DNA from: Candidatus Phytoplasma mali
GTDB taxonomy: Bacteria > Bacillota_I > Bacilli_A > Acholeplasmatales > Acholeplasmataceae
Length of the DNA stretch: 64,000 bases
Reading direction: 5' to 3'
Assembly (NCBI RefSeq): GCF_000026205.1
Contig: NC_011047.1
Location: 434,001-498,000 of the forward strand
Shown here one piece after another: positions 29,738-40,913 of this stretch. Each line of letters starts with the position of its first letter. Position 1 is the stretch's first letter. The notes beneath the pieces are model-generated. The model did not search any database, was not told where the DNA came from, and saw nothing but the letters and a program-made list of their open reading frames with translations. The translations under genes and the position numbers were made by a program.

Positions 29738-32700
29738 ATGGAATATCGTAATATTAAATACGGCACAAAAACTGAACGTCGTAATTATTCAAAAATGAAT
29801 TACGATATTGAATTACCAAATTTAATTGAAATTCAAACTAAATCTTTTGAATTATTTTTAAAAGAAGGCATTAAAAAAATATTAAAAGATATTTCTCCGA
29901 TTGAAAGTAATAATGGTGATTTAAAATTATATTTTGATGATTTTTATTTAGATAAACCTAAATACAACATTGAAGAGGCCAAAAACAGAGATATTACTTA
30001 TTATGCGCAGTTATTCGCTAAAGCGAGATTAGAAAATGTTTTAACTAAAGAAATTAAAGAAAGTAATATTTTAATTACAGAATTACCATTAATAACTCCC
30101 TCTGGAACTTTTATTATCAATGGAACTGAAAGAGTAGTAATTTCCCAAATTGTTCGTTCTTCAGGTATTTATTTTACTAAAAAATTTGATTCTAAAATAC
30201 GTTATTTAGCTCAATTAATTCCTACTCGTGGTGCTTGGATTGAATATGAGCAAAGCAATAAAGATTTTTTATATGCTAAACTTGATCGTTCTAAAAAAAT
30301 TCCCTTAAATAAATTTATTTGTTGTTTAGGTTTTGATACTAAAGAAAAAATTGAGTCTACTTTTGGATATAATAAATTTTTAGATTTATCTTTAAAAAAG
30401 GATCAAATTTTAAATATTAATGAAGCTATTATTGAATTACATTCTAAATTACATAGAGGTGAAAAAGTACCGGTTGATGTTGCAAGAGAGTTTATTTTTT
30501 CTAAATTATTTTATGCTAAAAAATATGATTTATTAGCTGTAGGAAGATATAAATTTAATCAAAAATTAGATGTTTTAAAACGTATTAAAAATACTTATTT
30601 AGCTAAAGATTTAATAGATCCAGAAACTAATGAAATATTTTTATCAAAGAAAACTTTTTTGAATGAAGAAATAATTGAAAAATTAAAAAATAAACGTAAT
30701 TGTTTTACTTTTGAATTGGTTAATGCTGATAATAATTTAGAAAATGAAATTAATGAAGAAATATTAACTTATGCTAATTATAATAAAGATAAAATTCTTG
30801 AATTATATATTAAAGACAATATTATTAATATAAAAACAGGAGAAATTTTAGTTGAAAAAGATACTTTAATAACAGAACAAGTTATGAATATTATTAGAAA
30901 AAACGGACAATTTATTCATGATAAAGTATCAAAATATTTTTTATGTAATAAAGATTTATATCAAAAACATAAAGAACGTAAAGGCGTTTTTAATGAAGTT
31001 TTAGAAGTTTATATTTTAGATAATTTAGGGAATCCTAAACCAACTATTAAAGTTATTGGTAATATACAATCAGAAAATAACAAACAACATATTACTGTAT
31101 CTGATATTATTGCAAGCATTAGTTATTATTTAAATCTTTATGAAGATATCGGCAAAACTGATGATATTGATCATTTAGGTAATCGTCGTTTACGTTTAAT
31201 TGGAGAACTTTTAACTAATCAATTTCGATTAGGTTTAATTATTTCTGAAAAAAATATTAAAGATAAAATGTCTATTAGTAAATTTAATAATATCACAGTT
31301 AATAGTTTAGTTAATTTTACTTCGCTTTCTGCTATTATAAAAACTTTTTTTAATAGTTCTCGTTTATCTCATTTTATGGATCAAATTAATCCTTTAGCAG
31401 AATTAACTCAAAAAAGAAGGGTTTCGGCTTTAGGTACGGGTGGTATTGATCGTGATCGAGCAGGAATTGAAATTAGAGATATTAATAATTCTCATTATGC
31501 TAAATTATGTCCAATTGAAACTCCCGAAGGACCTTCTATTGGACTGATTGCCTCTTTATCTACTTATGCTCGAGTAGATAAGTATTGTTTTATTCAAACT
31601 CCTTATTTAAAGGTCATAAAAAATGAACAAGGGCAACCTAAGGTTTCCGAACATATTGATTATTTAACAGCAGATCAAGAAGAAAAAGAAGTAATTGCTT
31701 CAGTTACTTATTTAAATTCTGATAATACTTTTAAAGAAAAAAAAATTATTGCCAGAAAAAATGGTGAAACAGGCTTACACGAAATAGACAAGATAACTTA
31801 TATTGATGTTTCACCTAAACAAATTGTTTCTGTAGCTACTTCGTCTATTCCGTTTTTAGAACATAACGATGCTTCTCGTGCTTTAATGGGTGCCAATATG
31901 CAAAGACAAGCAGTTCCTCTTTTAATTCCTGAATCACCTATTGTAGGCACTGGCATTGAACATAGAATTGCTAAAGACTCAGGATGTTTAATATTGGCTA
32001 AAAATAGTGGTTATGTAACTTATGCTGATGCTCAAAAAATTGTAATTACAGAAAAACCTAAAAAAACTATTACAATTAATAATGAAGTGATTTATAAAAA
32101 TGAAGAAGAATTTAATTATGAAAAAGCTAAAATTTTACATAAAAAAAATGTTTTTAGTTGTCAAACAGAATATAAATTAATTAATTTTGCTAAATCTAAC
32201 CAAGATACTTTAATTTTACAAAAACCATTGGTTTTAGATGGTGATTTTGTAAATAAAAATGATATTATTACTGATGGTCCGGCCACCCATAAAGAAGAAT
32301 TAGCACTGGGTAGAAATGTTACAGTAGCTTTTATGACTTGGGAAGGTTATAATTACGAAGATGCTATTATTATATCTGAAGATTTAGTAAAAAATGATAT
32401 TTATACTTCGGTTCATATTGATAAATATGAAATTCAAACAAGAGAATTAAAAAAAGGCGCTGGAGTAGAACAAATTACTAGAGAAGTTCCTAACGTAAGT
32501 GCTGAAGCAATCAAAAATTTAGATGAAAGAGGAATTATTATTCCTGGTTCAGAAGTTAAAGAAGGAGATATTTTGGTTGGTAAGATTACTTCACAAGGTA
32601 TGGTAGAACAAACTGCTTATGAGAGATTAATTAATGTTATTATTGGTGAAAAATCCAGAGAACATAAAGATTCTTCTTTAAGAGTTCCTTGTGGTGAAGG

Positions 32701-33559
32701 TGGTATTGTTCAAAGCGTTAAATATTTTTCTAAAGAAAATAATGATATTTTGCCACCCGAAGTAAACGAAAATATTCGTGTTTATATTGCTAAAAAAAGA
32801 AAAATTAAAGAAGGTGACAAAATTGCCGGTAGACATGGCAATAAAGGGGTAATTTCTTTAATATTGCCTAAAGAAGATTTACCTTATATGAAAGATGGCA
32901 CTACTATAGATATTATTTTAAATCCTTTAGGTGTTCCAAGTAGAATGAACATTGGTCAAATCTTAGAAATGCATTTAGGAATTGCTGCTCAAAAACTTAA
33001 TATTAAAGTTGCTACTCCTGTTTTTGATGGTGTTAATAATGATGATTTAAGAAAAATTATTAAAGAAGCAAAATTATCATTAGATGGCAAAATGACTTTA
33101 TATGATGGTCGAACAGGAGAACCATTTGATAGTTCTATTTCTGTCGGAGTTATGTATATGATAAAATTGTCTCATATGGTAGAAGATAAATTACATTCTA
33201 GAAATATAGGTCCTTATACTCTTATGGCTCAACAACCCATGGGAGGTAGAAATCAAAATGGTGGACAAAGATTTGGAGAAATGGAAGTTTGGTCACTTTA
33301 TGCTTATGGAGCTGCTAATTCTTTACAAGAAATTTTAACTATCAAAAGCGATGATATTATTGGACGTCAAAAAACTTATAGTGCTATTACAAACGGATTG
33401 CCACTTCCTAAACCTTCCATTCCAGAAAGTTTTAGGGTTTTTGCTAAAGAACTTCAAGCTTTAGGTTTATATGTTGAATTAATTAATTCTAAAACGAAAG
33501 AAAATGAAATATTAAAATCTTTAGTTGAAAACCAAAAGAAGGGTTCTAATAATAGATAA
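29738..33559 (+). CDS. rpoB: RNA polymerase beta subunit
   Basis: Catalytic core subunit of RNA polymerase. Recognised by 'TPSGTFIINGTERVVISQI', the rifampicin region 'RLSHFMDQINPLAELTQKRR' (residues 542-561), 'CPIETPEGPSIGL', 'NYEDAIIIS', 'GRHGNKGV' and 'LGVPSRMNIGQILE'. At 1273 residues it has the length of a Gram-positive beta. The rifampicin pocket has His545 at E. coli position 513 and Gln558 at position 526, which predicts natural resistance. The stop overlaps the rpoC start by one base (TAATG). Confidence 0.97.
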   Translation: MEYRNIKYGTKTERRNYSKMNYDIELPNLIEIQTKSFELFLKEGIKKILKDISPIESNNGDLKLYFDDFYLDKPKYNIEEAKNRDITYYAQLFAKARLENVLTKEIKESNILITELPLITPSGTFIINGTERVVISQIVRSSGIYFTKKFDSKIRYLAQLIPTRGAWIEYEQSNKDFLYAKLDRSKKIPLNKFICCLGFDTKEKIESTFGYNKFLDLSLKKDQILNINEAIIELHSKLHRGEKVPVDVAREFIFSKLFYAKKYDLLAVGRYKFNQKLDVLKRIKNTYLAKDLIDPETNEIFLSKKTFLNEEIIEKLKNKRNCFTFELVNADNNLENEINEEILTYANYNKDKILELYIKDNIINIKTGEILVEKDTLITEQVMNIIRKNGQFIHDKVSKYFLCNKDLYQKHKERKGVFNEVLEVYILDNLGNPKPTIKVIGNIQSENNKQHITVSDIIASISYYLNLYEDIGKTDDIDHLGNRRLRLIGELLTNQFRLGLIISEKNIKDKMSISKFNNITVNSLVNFTSLSAIIKTFFNSSRLSHFMDQINPLAELTQKRRVSALGTGGIDRDRAGIEIRDINNSHYAKLCPIETPEGPSIGLIASLSTYARVDKYCFIQTPYLKVIKNEQGQPKVSEHIDYLTADQEEKEVIASVTYLNSDNTFKEKKIIARKNGETGLHEIDKITYIDVSPKQIVSVATSSIPFLEHNDASRALMGANMQRQAVPLLIPESPIVGTGIEHRIAKDSGCLILAKNSGYVTYADAQKIVITEKPKKTITINNEVIYKNEEEFNYEKAKILHKKNVFSCQTEYKLINFAKSNQDTLILQKPLVLDGDFVNKNDIITDGPATHKEELALGRNVTVAFMTWEGYNYEDAIIISEDLVKNDIYTSVHIDKYEIQTRELKKGAGVEQITREVPNVSAEAIKNLDERGIIIPGSEVKEGDILVGKITSQGMVEQTAYERLINVIIGEKSREHKDSSLRVPCGEGGIVQSVKYFSKENNDILPPEVNENIRVYIAKKRKIKEGDKIAGRHGNKGVISLILPKEDLPYMKDGTTIDIILNPLGVPSRMNIGQILEMHLGIAAQKLNIKVATPVFDGVNNDDLRKIIKEAKLSLDGKMTLYDGRTGEPFDSSISVGVMYMIKLSHMVEDKLHSRNIGPYTLMAQQPMGGRNQNGGQRFGEMEVWSLYAYGAANSLQEILTIKSDDIIGRQKTYSAITNGLPLPKPSIPESFRVFAKELQALGLYVELINSKTKENEILKSLVENQKKGSNNR

Positions 33560-36500
33560 TGATGTTAAAAAAAACAAAAATAAAAAATATTAATATTTCT
33601 GACCGAATTATTAATAAATTAAAACTTTTAGGAATTAATTATTTAGAAGAATTTAATACTTTTAATTTAGATGATTTAAAAAATTTATTAAAAGAAGATT
33701 TTGTTGATATTATTCCAATATTAAAAGAATATTCTTTACCTTCTGATTTTAAAAATTTACATTTAGAACAATCAGTTATAGAAAAACTTTATGAAAATGG
33801 TATCACAGATTTTAATTCTTTAATGTTAACTTCTAAAGATATTTTAAGTAAAATATTTTTTAATGATATGGATGCCATAGATAATTTAAATAATTTATTT
33901 ATTTTATATAAATGTGATACTATTAAATTTTTTTCACAATCTAATAATGTATTGTCTAATTCTAAAAAAAGTAATTCTAATAGAAATTATCAACATTTTA
34001 AAATTCGTTTATCTTCAAGCGATGAAATTAGACAATGGTCTTATGGTGAAATTGTTAATTATGAAACTATTAATTATCGTACTTCAAAACCGGAAACTGG
34101 TGGTCTTTTTTGTCAAAAAATTTTTGGACCAGTAAAAGATTTTCAATGTATTTGTTCTAAAAAACAAATTGTTAACAAAGGACAAATTTGTTCAAGGTGT
34201 AATGTAGAATTTACCGAATCAAAAGTTAGAAGAGAAAGAATGGCTCATATTGAGCTCGCCACACCTGTAGTACATACTTGGTATTTTAATAACTCACCTA
34301 GTCGTTTATCTATTTTATTAGGTATTAAAGCAAAAGAAATTGAAGAAATAGTTTATTATATGTCTTATATTGTAATTGAACCTGGAAAATCTTCATTAAA
34401 TAAAAAACAAATTATTTCTGAAATGGAATATAATAATTATTCTGAATATTTTAGTAATAGTTTTGTAGCTTTGACTGGAGCAAAAGCAATTAAAACAATG
34501 TTGCAAGCTTTAGATTTAGAAAAAAATATAAAAATTTTACGTAAAAATCTTAAAATAGTTCCTAAACCTAAAAGGAACGCCATTATCAAAAGGTTAAAGA
34601 TTTTTGAAGATTTTAATAAATCAGAAAATAAACCAGAGTGGATGGTTATGGATGTTATTCCTGTACTTCCTTGTGGTTTAAGACAAATGGTTCCTTTAGA
34701 TGGTGGTCGTTTTGCTACTACTGATTCAAATGATTTATACAGAAGAATTTTAAATCGTAATAGTCGTTTAAAAAAACAATTGCAACAAAAAGCACCTAAG
34801 TTAATTATTAAAAATGAAAAAAGAATGTTACAAGAGGCAGTGGATGCTTTGTTTGATAACACTAAACCTAATAAAAAAAATTATTCTAGTATTAATAGAA
34901 ATAAAACTTTAAAACCTTTATCAGAAACATTAAGGGGTAAAACTGGTCGTTTTCGTCAAAATCTTTTAGGCAAGAGAGTTGATTATTCTGGACGTTCAGT
35001 AATTATAGTTGATCCTTATTTAAAGATGCATCAATGCGGTATTCCAAGACAAATGGCGGTAATTTTATTTAAACCTTTTGTTTTGAGAAAATTACAAGAA
35101 CAAGGTATTGACAAAACTAACATTGTCCATGTTTATGATAAAATGGATGAACAAGTATGGAAAGCTTTAGAAGAAGTGGTAAAAGAACATCCAGTATTAT
35201 TAAATAGAGCGCCAACTTTGCATCGTTTAGGAATACAAGCTTTTGAACCAAAATTAATAGATGGTAAAGCAATTCGTTTACATCCTTTAGTAACGCCAGC
35301 TTTTAATGCTGATTTTGATGGTGATCAAATGGCAGTATATTTACCTCTTTCTTTAGAAGCACAAGCGGAAGCTCGTTTATTAATGTTAATGTCTAATAAT
35401 ATTTTAGATCCTAAAAACGGTAATCCTGTTGTAACTCCATCACAAGATATGGTTTTAGGTAATTATTATTTAACTATTGAAGAAAAAAAAAGCCGTATTC
35501 TAGAGGGTGGTTTTAATATTGAACAAAAAAATAAAGAACATCAATATAAACATCGTAAAGAAGGTAAATTTTTTAATAATTTACAAGAAGCTGAAATTGC
35601 TTTTGAGAAAAAAGAAATTGCTTTACATACAAGAATAGTGATTAAACCAAGCGGTATTACATCTAGTTTTACAGATGAACAAAAAGAAAAATATTTAGTT
35701 ACTACTTTAGGTAAAATGATTTTTAATAATATTTTACCTTCAAATTTTCCTTATATTAATGAACCTACTAAATATAATTTAGAAATTCAAACTCCTGATT
35801 GTTATTTTATTAATAGGGGCATTGATCCAAAAACAGTTTTAAATGATATTCCAATTCCAAGTCCTTTTAAAAAGAAATTTTTATCTATGGTAATTAATAT
35901 ATTTTTTAAAAAGATGCCAATTATCGAGACTTCTAAAATGTTAGATGATATTAAATCTTTAGGTTTTAAATATTCTACACTTGCGGGTATTACCATTTCT
36001 TTTGAAGATATCAATATTTATTCAAAAAAGAAAGAATTATTACAAAAAAAAGAAAAAAATATTATTAAAATCGAAGAATGGTATGAAGACGGTCTTTTAA
36101 CTAGTTATGAACGTAAAAATTTAGTTATTAAAGAATGGAAAGAAGTTCGAGATCAGATTCAAGAAGGATTAATGAATGATTTAAAACAAGATAATCATGT
36201 ATTTATGATGAGTGATAGTGGAGCACGTGGAAGTATTTCTAATTTTACTCAATTAATGGGTATGAGAGGTTTAATGAACAATCCTAAAGGTGAAATTATT
36301 GAAGTTCCGGTAAAGACTTCTTTTATAGAAGGATTAACTGTATCAGAATTTTTTATTTCTACTCATGGGGCTCGTAAAGGCTCAACTGATACTGCTTTAA
36401 AAACAGCTGAATCTGGATATTTAACTCGTCGTTTGGTAGATGTTGCACAAGATATTATTATAATTAAAGATGATTGTGGAAGTGAATTAGGTTTTAATGT

Positions 36501-37617
36501 TGAAGCTATTAAAAATGATGGTAAAGAGATTATATCTTTACGTGACCGCATATTAGGTCGTTTTTTAAGTAAAGATATTTTACATCCTCAAAGTAAAAAA
36601 ATTATTTTTTATAGAAATCAATTAGTAAATGAAGATATTTGTAATAAAATTATTGATTTAGGTATTGGAAAAGTAGAAATCAGAAGTATTTTAAATTGTA
36701 ATTGCCCACGTGGAGTTTGTATTAAAGATTATGGTATAAATTTAGCAACTAATAAACTAGTAGAAATAGGCGAAGCAGTAGGAGTTATCGCTGCTCAATC
36801 TATTGGTGAACCAGGTACACAATTAACTATGAGAACTTTTCATACCGGTGGTGTTGCTTCAGTTTCTGATATTACTCAAGGTTTACCAAGAATTCAAGAA
36901 TTATTTGAAGTAAGAAAACCTAAAGGGAAAGCTATTATTAGTGAGTTGAAAGGTAAAGTTAAAAATATTGAAAAAATAAGAACTTTAAATCCTGAAATTG
37001 TAATTTTATCTGATGATGAAGAACAAGAAATACGTTATATTGCGGATGCTAACTCTGAAATTTTAGTTTCTAAAGGTATGAAAATAAAATCTGGTCAAAA
37101 ATTGACTTCTGGTTCTATTGATTTAAAAGAATTATTAAGAGCTACAAACATTGTAGAAACTCAAAAATATATTTTAGAAGAAGTTCAAAGTGTTTATCGA
37201 GCGCAAAATGTATCTATTAGTGATAAACATATTGAAATTATAATTCATAAAATGTTAACTCATTTACTAATAATTTATGAAGGAGACACTGACTTATTAC
37301 CAGGTTCAGAAATTAATATTCAAAAATTTAAAAAAACTAATCTTGAAATGTTAAAACAAAATAAATCTTTAGCTGCTGGAAAACCGATATTATTAGGTAT
37401 TACAAGTTCTTCTTTAAAAAGTGAATCTTTTTTATCTGCAGCATCTTTCCAAACTGCTACTAAAATTTTAATTGATGCAGCTATTAGAGGTCAAGTTGAT
37501 CGTTTAGAAGGTTTAAAAGAAAATGTTATTGTAGGTGGTTTAATACCTGCTGGAACTGGTATTTTAGAAACTTCTAGTTTTGAATACAAAACTTCAAATC
37601 CTATAAAAGATAATTAA
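33559..37617 (+). CDS. rpoC: RNA polymerase beta' subunit with N-terminal extension
   Basis: Active-site subunit. The canonical beta' begins only near residue 152 ('SSDEIRQWSYGEI'), where most homologues start within the first 15-20 residues. The zinc ribbon has Cys197, Cys199, Cys211 and Cys214. The Mg-binding motif NADFDGDQ is at 583-590, the bridge and trigger regions follow ('GARGS', 'QSIGEPGTQLTMRTFHTGG'). The extra 150 residues contain two repeats resembling the alpha C-terminal domain, then a Ser/Asn-rich linker (about 127-144). The start codon overlaps the rpoB stop; no internal start with a Shine-Dalgarno was seen that would remove the extension. Confidence 0.96.
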   Translation: MMLKKTKIKNINISDRIINKLKLLGINYLEEFNTFNLDDLKNLLKEDFVDIIPILKEYSLPSDFKNLHLEQSVIEKLYENGITDFNSLMLTSKDILSKIFFNDMDAIDNLNNLFILYKCDTIKFFSQSNNVLSNSKKSNSNRNYQHFKIRLSSSDEIRQWSYGEIVNYETINYRTSKPETGGLFCQKIFGPVKDFQCICSKKQIVNKGQICSRCNVEFTESKVRRERMAHIELATPVVHTWYFNNSPSRLSILLGIKAKEIEEIVYYMSYIVIEPGKSSLNKKQIISEMEYNNYSEYFSNSFVALTGAKAIKTMLQALDLEKNIKILRKNLKIVPKPKRNAIIKRLKIFEDFNKSENKPEWMVMDVIPVLPCGLRQMVPLDGGRFATTDSNDLYRRILNRNSRLKKQLQQKAPKLIIKNEKRMLQEAVDALFDNTKPNKKNYSSINRNKTLKPLSETLRGKTGRFRQNLLGKRVDYSGRSVIIVDPYLKMHQCGIPRQMAVILFKPFVLRKLQEQGIDKTNIVHVYDKMDEQVWKALEEVVKEHPVLLNRAPTLHRLGIQAFEPKLIDGKAIRLHPLVTPAFNADFDGDQMAVYLPLSLEAQAEARLLMLMSNNILDPKNGNPVVTPSQDMVLGNYYLTIEEKKSRILEGGFNIEQKNKEHQYKHRKEGKFFNNLQEAEIAFEKKEIALHTRIVIKPSGITSSFTDEQKEKYLVTTLGKMIFNNILPSNFPYINEPTKYNLEIQTPDCYFINRGIDPKTVLNDIPIPSPFKKKFLSMVINIFFKKMPIIETSKMLDDIKSLGFKYSTLAGITISFEDINIYSKKKELLQKKEKNIIKIEEWYEDGLLTSYERKNLVIKEWKEVRDQIQEGLMNDLKQDNHVFMMSDSGARGSISNFTQLMGMRGLMNNPKGEIIEVPVKTSFIEGLTVSEFFISTHGARKGSTDTALKTAESGYLTRRLVDVAQDIIIIKDDCGSELGFNVEAIKNDGKEIISLRDRILGRFLSKDILHPQSKKIIFYRNQLVNEDICNKIIDLGIGKVEIRSILNCNCPRGVCIKDYGINLATNKLVEIGEAVGVIAAQSIGEPGTQLTMRTFHTGGVASVSDITQGLPRIQELFEVRKPKGKAIISELKGKVKNIEKIRTLNPEIVILSDDEEQEIRYIADANSEILVSKGMKIKSGQKLTSGSIDLKELLRATNIVETQKYILEEVQSVYRAQNVSISDKHIEIIIHKMLTHLLIIYEGDTDLLPGSEINIQKFKKTNLEMLKQNKSLAAGKPILLGITSSSLKSESFLSAASFQTATKILIDAAIRGQVDRLEGLKENVIVGGLIPAGTGILETSSFEYKTSNPIKDN

Positions 37618-37702
37618 CAAATATAATTACAATTTTTAAAAAAATAAAAAAAATTTAATTTTTTAAATATATTTTATTTTTATATTTTTTAAGATTAAAT
37701 TA

Positions 37703-37731
37703 TTGACTTTTTTTTAATAAATAGTTATAAT
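37703..37731 (+). promoter_or_regulatory. Promoter of the str operon
   Basis: TTGACT (37703-37708) and TATAAT (37726-37731) with 17-bp spacing, 79 bp before rpsL. This mirrors the rpmH promoter and marks the start of the rpsL-rpsG-fusA-tufA unit. Confidence 0.85.
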
Positions 37732-37810
37732 TACATATAATTATAATGATTAAAATTATACAATTCTAAATTTAAGGTTAAAAATATTAAATTTCAGAAA
37801 GGAGAATTTT

Positions 37811-38224
37811 GTGCCTACTATTTCACAATTAATTAGAAAAAGACGAGTTGATAAAATTGTTAAAACTAAAGCGCCTGCTTTAAGTTATGGTTTTAATAAT
37901 TTAAAAAATAAAGTTCAAAAATATAAATCTCCTCAAAAAAGTGGAGTTTGTATTCGTGTAACGACAATGACACCTAAAAAACCTAATTCCGCTTTACGTA
38001 AATATGCTAGAGTTCGTTTAAGCAATGGTACAGAGGTGAATGCTTATATTCCAGGAATTGGACACACTTTGCAAGAACATAGTGTAGTTTTAATACGTGG
38101 TGGTCGTGTTAAAGATTTACCTGGTGTACGTTATCATATAATTAGAGGAATATTAGATGCTAAGGGCGTTATTAATCGTAAACAAAGTCGTTCTAAATAT
38201 GGTTCTAAGAAAAATAAAAATTAA
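37811..38224 (+). CDS. rpsL: Ribosomal protein S12 (uS12)
   Basis: Decoding-centre protein. It starts with GTG behind aaaggag: (M)[11 protein letters not shown]. Family blocks are '[22 protein letters not shown]', '[35 protein letters not shown]' (read in parts) and a basic tail. The two lysines linked to streptomycin sensitivity (in [11 protein letters not shown] and GRVKDLPG) are both present. At 137 residues it is typical. Confidence 0.97.
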   Translation: MPTISQLIRKRRVDKIVKTKAPALSYGFNNLKNKVQKYKSPQKSGVCIRVTTMTPKKPNSALRKYARVRLSNGTEVNAYIPGIGHTLQEHSVVLIRGGRVKDLPGVRYHIIRGILDAKGVINRKQSRSKYGSKKNKN

Positions 38225-38275
38225 AAGTTATTAAAAATTTAAAGACAAAAAAGAAAATAGGTGAATAAACTTAAT

Positions 38276-38746
38276 ATGCCACGTAAGAAAAGTATAAATA
38301 AACGCGATGTTTTACCTGATGTTTTTTATAATTCTAAGTTAGTTACTAAAACTATTAATACTATTATGAAAGATGGTAAAAAAGCAACTGCTCAAGCTAT
38401 TTTATATGGAGCTTTTAATAAAGTAAAAGAAATTACTCAACGTGAACCTATAATTGTTTTTGATGAAGCTTTAAAAAACATTATGCCTGAATTAGAAGTA
38501 CGTTCTAGACGTATAGGTGGGCAAAAATATCAAATTCCTTCTGAAGTTCGTCCTGAAAGAAAACAATCTTTAGGTTTAAGATGGTTAGTACAATTTGCTC
38601 AAAAACGTAATGAAAAAACAATGCAACAAAAACTTGCCAAAGAAATTATTGATGCTGCTTCTGGAAATGGTTTAGCAGTAAAAAAAAGAGAAGAAATACA
38701 TCGCATGGCTGAGGCTAATAAATCTTTTGCTCATTATCGTTGGTAA
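38276..38746 (+). CDS. rpsG: Ribosomal protein S7 (uS7)
   Basis: Primary assembly protein of the 30S head. It begins [20 protein letters not shown] and contains '[20 protein letters not shown]' and '[12 protein letters not shown]', ending '[14 protein letters not shown]'. From the ATG at 38276 it has 156 residues, the standard length. An in-frame GTG at 38261 overlaps the tagg Shine-Dalgarno and is rejected. Confidence 0.96.
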   Translation: MPRKKSINKRDVLPDVFYNSKLVTKTINTIMKDGKKATAQAILYGAFNKVKEITQREPIIVFDEALKNIMPELEVRSRRIGGQKYQIPSEVRPERKQSLGLRWLVQFAQKRNEKTMQQKLAKEIIDAASGNGLAVKKREEIHRMAEANKSFAHYRW

Positions 38747-38781
38747 TTTATATATAAGTAATTTAAACTAAGGAGAAAAAA

Positions 38782-40848
38782 ATGCCTCGTAAATTTCCTT
38801 TGGAAAAAACACGTAACATTGGTATTATGGCTCATATTGACGCAGGAAAAACTACCACAACAGAAAGAATTTTGTTTCATACTGGTAAAATTCATAAAAT
38901 TGGTGAAACTCACGATGGTGATTCACAAATGGATTGGATGAAACAAGAACAAGAAAGAGGAATAACTATTACTTCTGCGGCAACTACTGCTTTTTGGAAA
39001 GAACACAGAATTAATATTATTGATACTCCGGGTCATGTTGATTTTACTGTTGAGGTTTCGAGATCATTAAGAGTTTTAGATGGTGCGGTAGCAGTAATAG
39101 ATGCTAAAGCTGGCGTTGAACCTCAAACAGAAACTGTTTGGCGTCAAGCTACTGAATATAAAGTGCCCAGAATTATTTTTGTTAATAAAATGGATAAGAT
39201 TGGTGCTAGTTTTGATTATGCTGTTAAAACTTTGTATCAAAGACTAGGCATCAATGCTTCTCCTATTCAATTACCTATAGGTTCCGAAAATGAATTTAAA
39301 GGTATAGTTGATTTATTAGAAATGACTGGGGTTGAATTTTTAGGTACTTCAGATGAAAAATTTAAAACTATTGAAATTCCTGAATATATGAAAGAATTAG
39401 CTCAAAATAAAAGAATAGAATTAATTGAAAAAATGGCTAATTATGATGAAGAGTTAATGATGGATTATTTGAATGGTAAAGAAATTACTGTCGAAAAATT
39501 AAAAAATGTGATCAGGCAAGCCACTTTAAAAGCTGATTTTTTTCCAGTTTTATGTGGATCAGCTTTTAAAAACAAAGGAGTTAAGAAAATATTAGATGCT
39601 ATTATTGATTATTTACCTTCTCCAATGGATGTTTCTTCGATAGTAGGTTGTAATTTTGAAAATAAAGAAATTATTAGAAAAACCTCAGATAATGAACCTT
39701 TCACTGCTTTAGCTTTTAAAGTAATGACTGATCCTTATGTAGGTAAATTAACTTTTTTTCGTGTTTACGCTGGTACAATTAAAACAGGCTCTTATGTAAC
39801 TAACGCTACTAAACAAGTTAAAGAACGCTTAGGACGCTTGTTACAAATGCATGCTAATTCTAGAGAAGAAATTAAGGAAGTATATGCAGGCGATATTGTT
39901 GCTGCGGTAGGTTTAAAAAATACTACAACCGGTGATACTTTAACTTCAATAAACGATGATATTATTTTGGAATCTATGAATTTTCCTGAGCCAGTAATAG
40001 AGATTGCTATTGAACCAAAAACTAAAGCTGATCAAGATAAAATTGGAATTGCTTTATCTAAATTATCTGAAGAGGATCCTACTTTTAAAATTTATACTAA
40101 TCGTGAAACTGGTCAAACTATTATAGCAGGCATGGGTGAATTACATTTAGAAATTATTTTAGATCGTTTAAAAACTGAATTTAAAGTAGAAGCTAATGTA
40201 AATCAACCTCAAGTAGCTTATCGTGAAACTTTAACAAAAATTTCTACTACAGAAGGAAAATTTATTCGTCAGTCAGGCGGAAGAGGTCAATATGGCCATG
40301 TTATCATTCGCTTTGAACCTAATTCAGATAAAGGTAACGAATTTATTAATAAAATTGTAGGTGGAGTTATTCCTAAAGAATATATTCCAGCAGTTAAAAA
40401 AGGTTTAGAAGAGTCTTTATCAAATGGTATTTTGGCCGGTTTTCCTTTGATAGATGTGAAAGCAACTTTAATTGATGGTTCATATCATGATGTAGATTCT
40501 TCTGAAATAGCTTTTAAAATTGCTGCTTCTATGGCATTAAAACAAACTAAAAATGAAGGCAATCTTGTTATTTTAGAACCTATTATGGAAGTTGAAATTA
40601 TTACTCCTAATGATTATATTGGAAATGTCATTGGTGATTTAACTTCTAGAAGAGGAAAATTAGAAAATCAAGATTCTAGAGAAAATACTGTTATCATTAA
40701 AGCATTAGTTCCTCTTTCCGAAATGTTTGGTTATGCTACTATTTTACGTTCTAATACTCAAGGTAGAGCCAGTTTTATTATGCAATTTTTAAAATATGAA
40801 AGAGCACCTAAAAATATTGCTGAAGAAATTATTAAAAAACGCAATTGA
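38782..40848 (+). CDS. fusA: Elongation factor G
   Basis: Translocase GTPase. G1 is [12 protein letters not shown] (residues 17-28), the switch II region '[10 protein letters not shown]' and G4 'NKMDKIG' follow. Domain II and the C-terminal EF-G domains are intact ('[15 protein letters not shown]', '[21 protein letters not shown]'). At 688 residues it is full length. An aaggaga site lies at the standard distance from the ATG. It is the third gene of the str operon. Confidence 0.97.
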   Translation: MPRKFPLEKTRNIGIMAHIDAGKTTTTERILFHTGKIHKIGETHDGDSQMDWMKQEQERGITITSAATTAFWKEHRINIIDTPGHVDFTVEVSRSLRVLDGAVAVIDAKAGVEPQTETVWRQATEYKVPRIIFVNKMDKIGASFDYAVKTLYQRLGINASPIQLPIGSENEFKGIVDLLEMTGVEFLGTSDEKFKTIEIPEYMKELAQNKRIELIEKMANYDEELMMDYLNGKEITVEKLKNVIRQATLKADFFPVLCGSAFKNKGVKKILDAIIDYLPSPMDVSSIVGCNFENKEIIRKTSDNEPFTALAFKVMTDPYVGKLTFFRVYAGTIKTGSYVTNATKQVKERLGRLLQMHANSREEIKEVYAGDIVAAVGLKNTTTGDTLTSINDDIILESMNFPEPVIEIAIEPKTKADQDKIGIALSKLSEEDPTFKIYTNRETGQTIIAGMGELHLEIILDRLKTEFKVEANVNQPQVAYRETLTKISTTEGKFIRQSGGRGQYGHVIIRFEPNSDKGNEFINKIVGGVIPKEYIPAVKKGLEESLSNGILAGFPLIDVKATLIDGSYHDVDSSEIAFKIAASMALKQTKNEGNLVILEPIMEVEIITPNDYIGNVIGDLTSRRGKLENQDSRENTVIIKALVPLSEMFGYATILRSNTQGRASFIMQFLKYERAPKNIAEEIIKKRN

Positions 40849-40913
40849 ATTATAAAAATATATTAAAATAAATATGATTAAAAAATAATTTTAAAAAGGA
40901 GATTTAAATAAAG

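Noticed and set aside
34437-34862. Minus-strand frame of 141 codons inside rpoC, and similar ones at 35802 and 36363
   Set aside because: Antisense to a highly conserved polymerase gene, with no ribosome-binding site or family resemblance.
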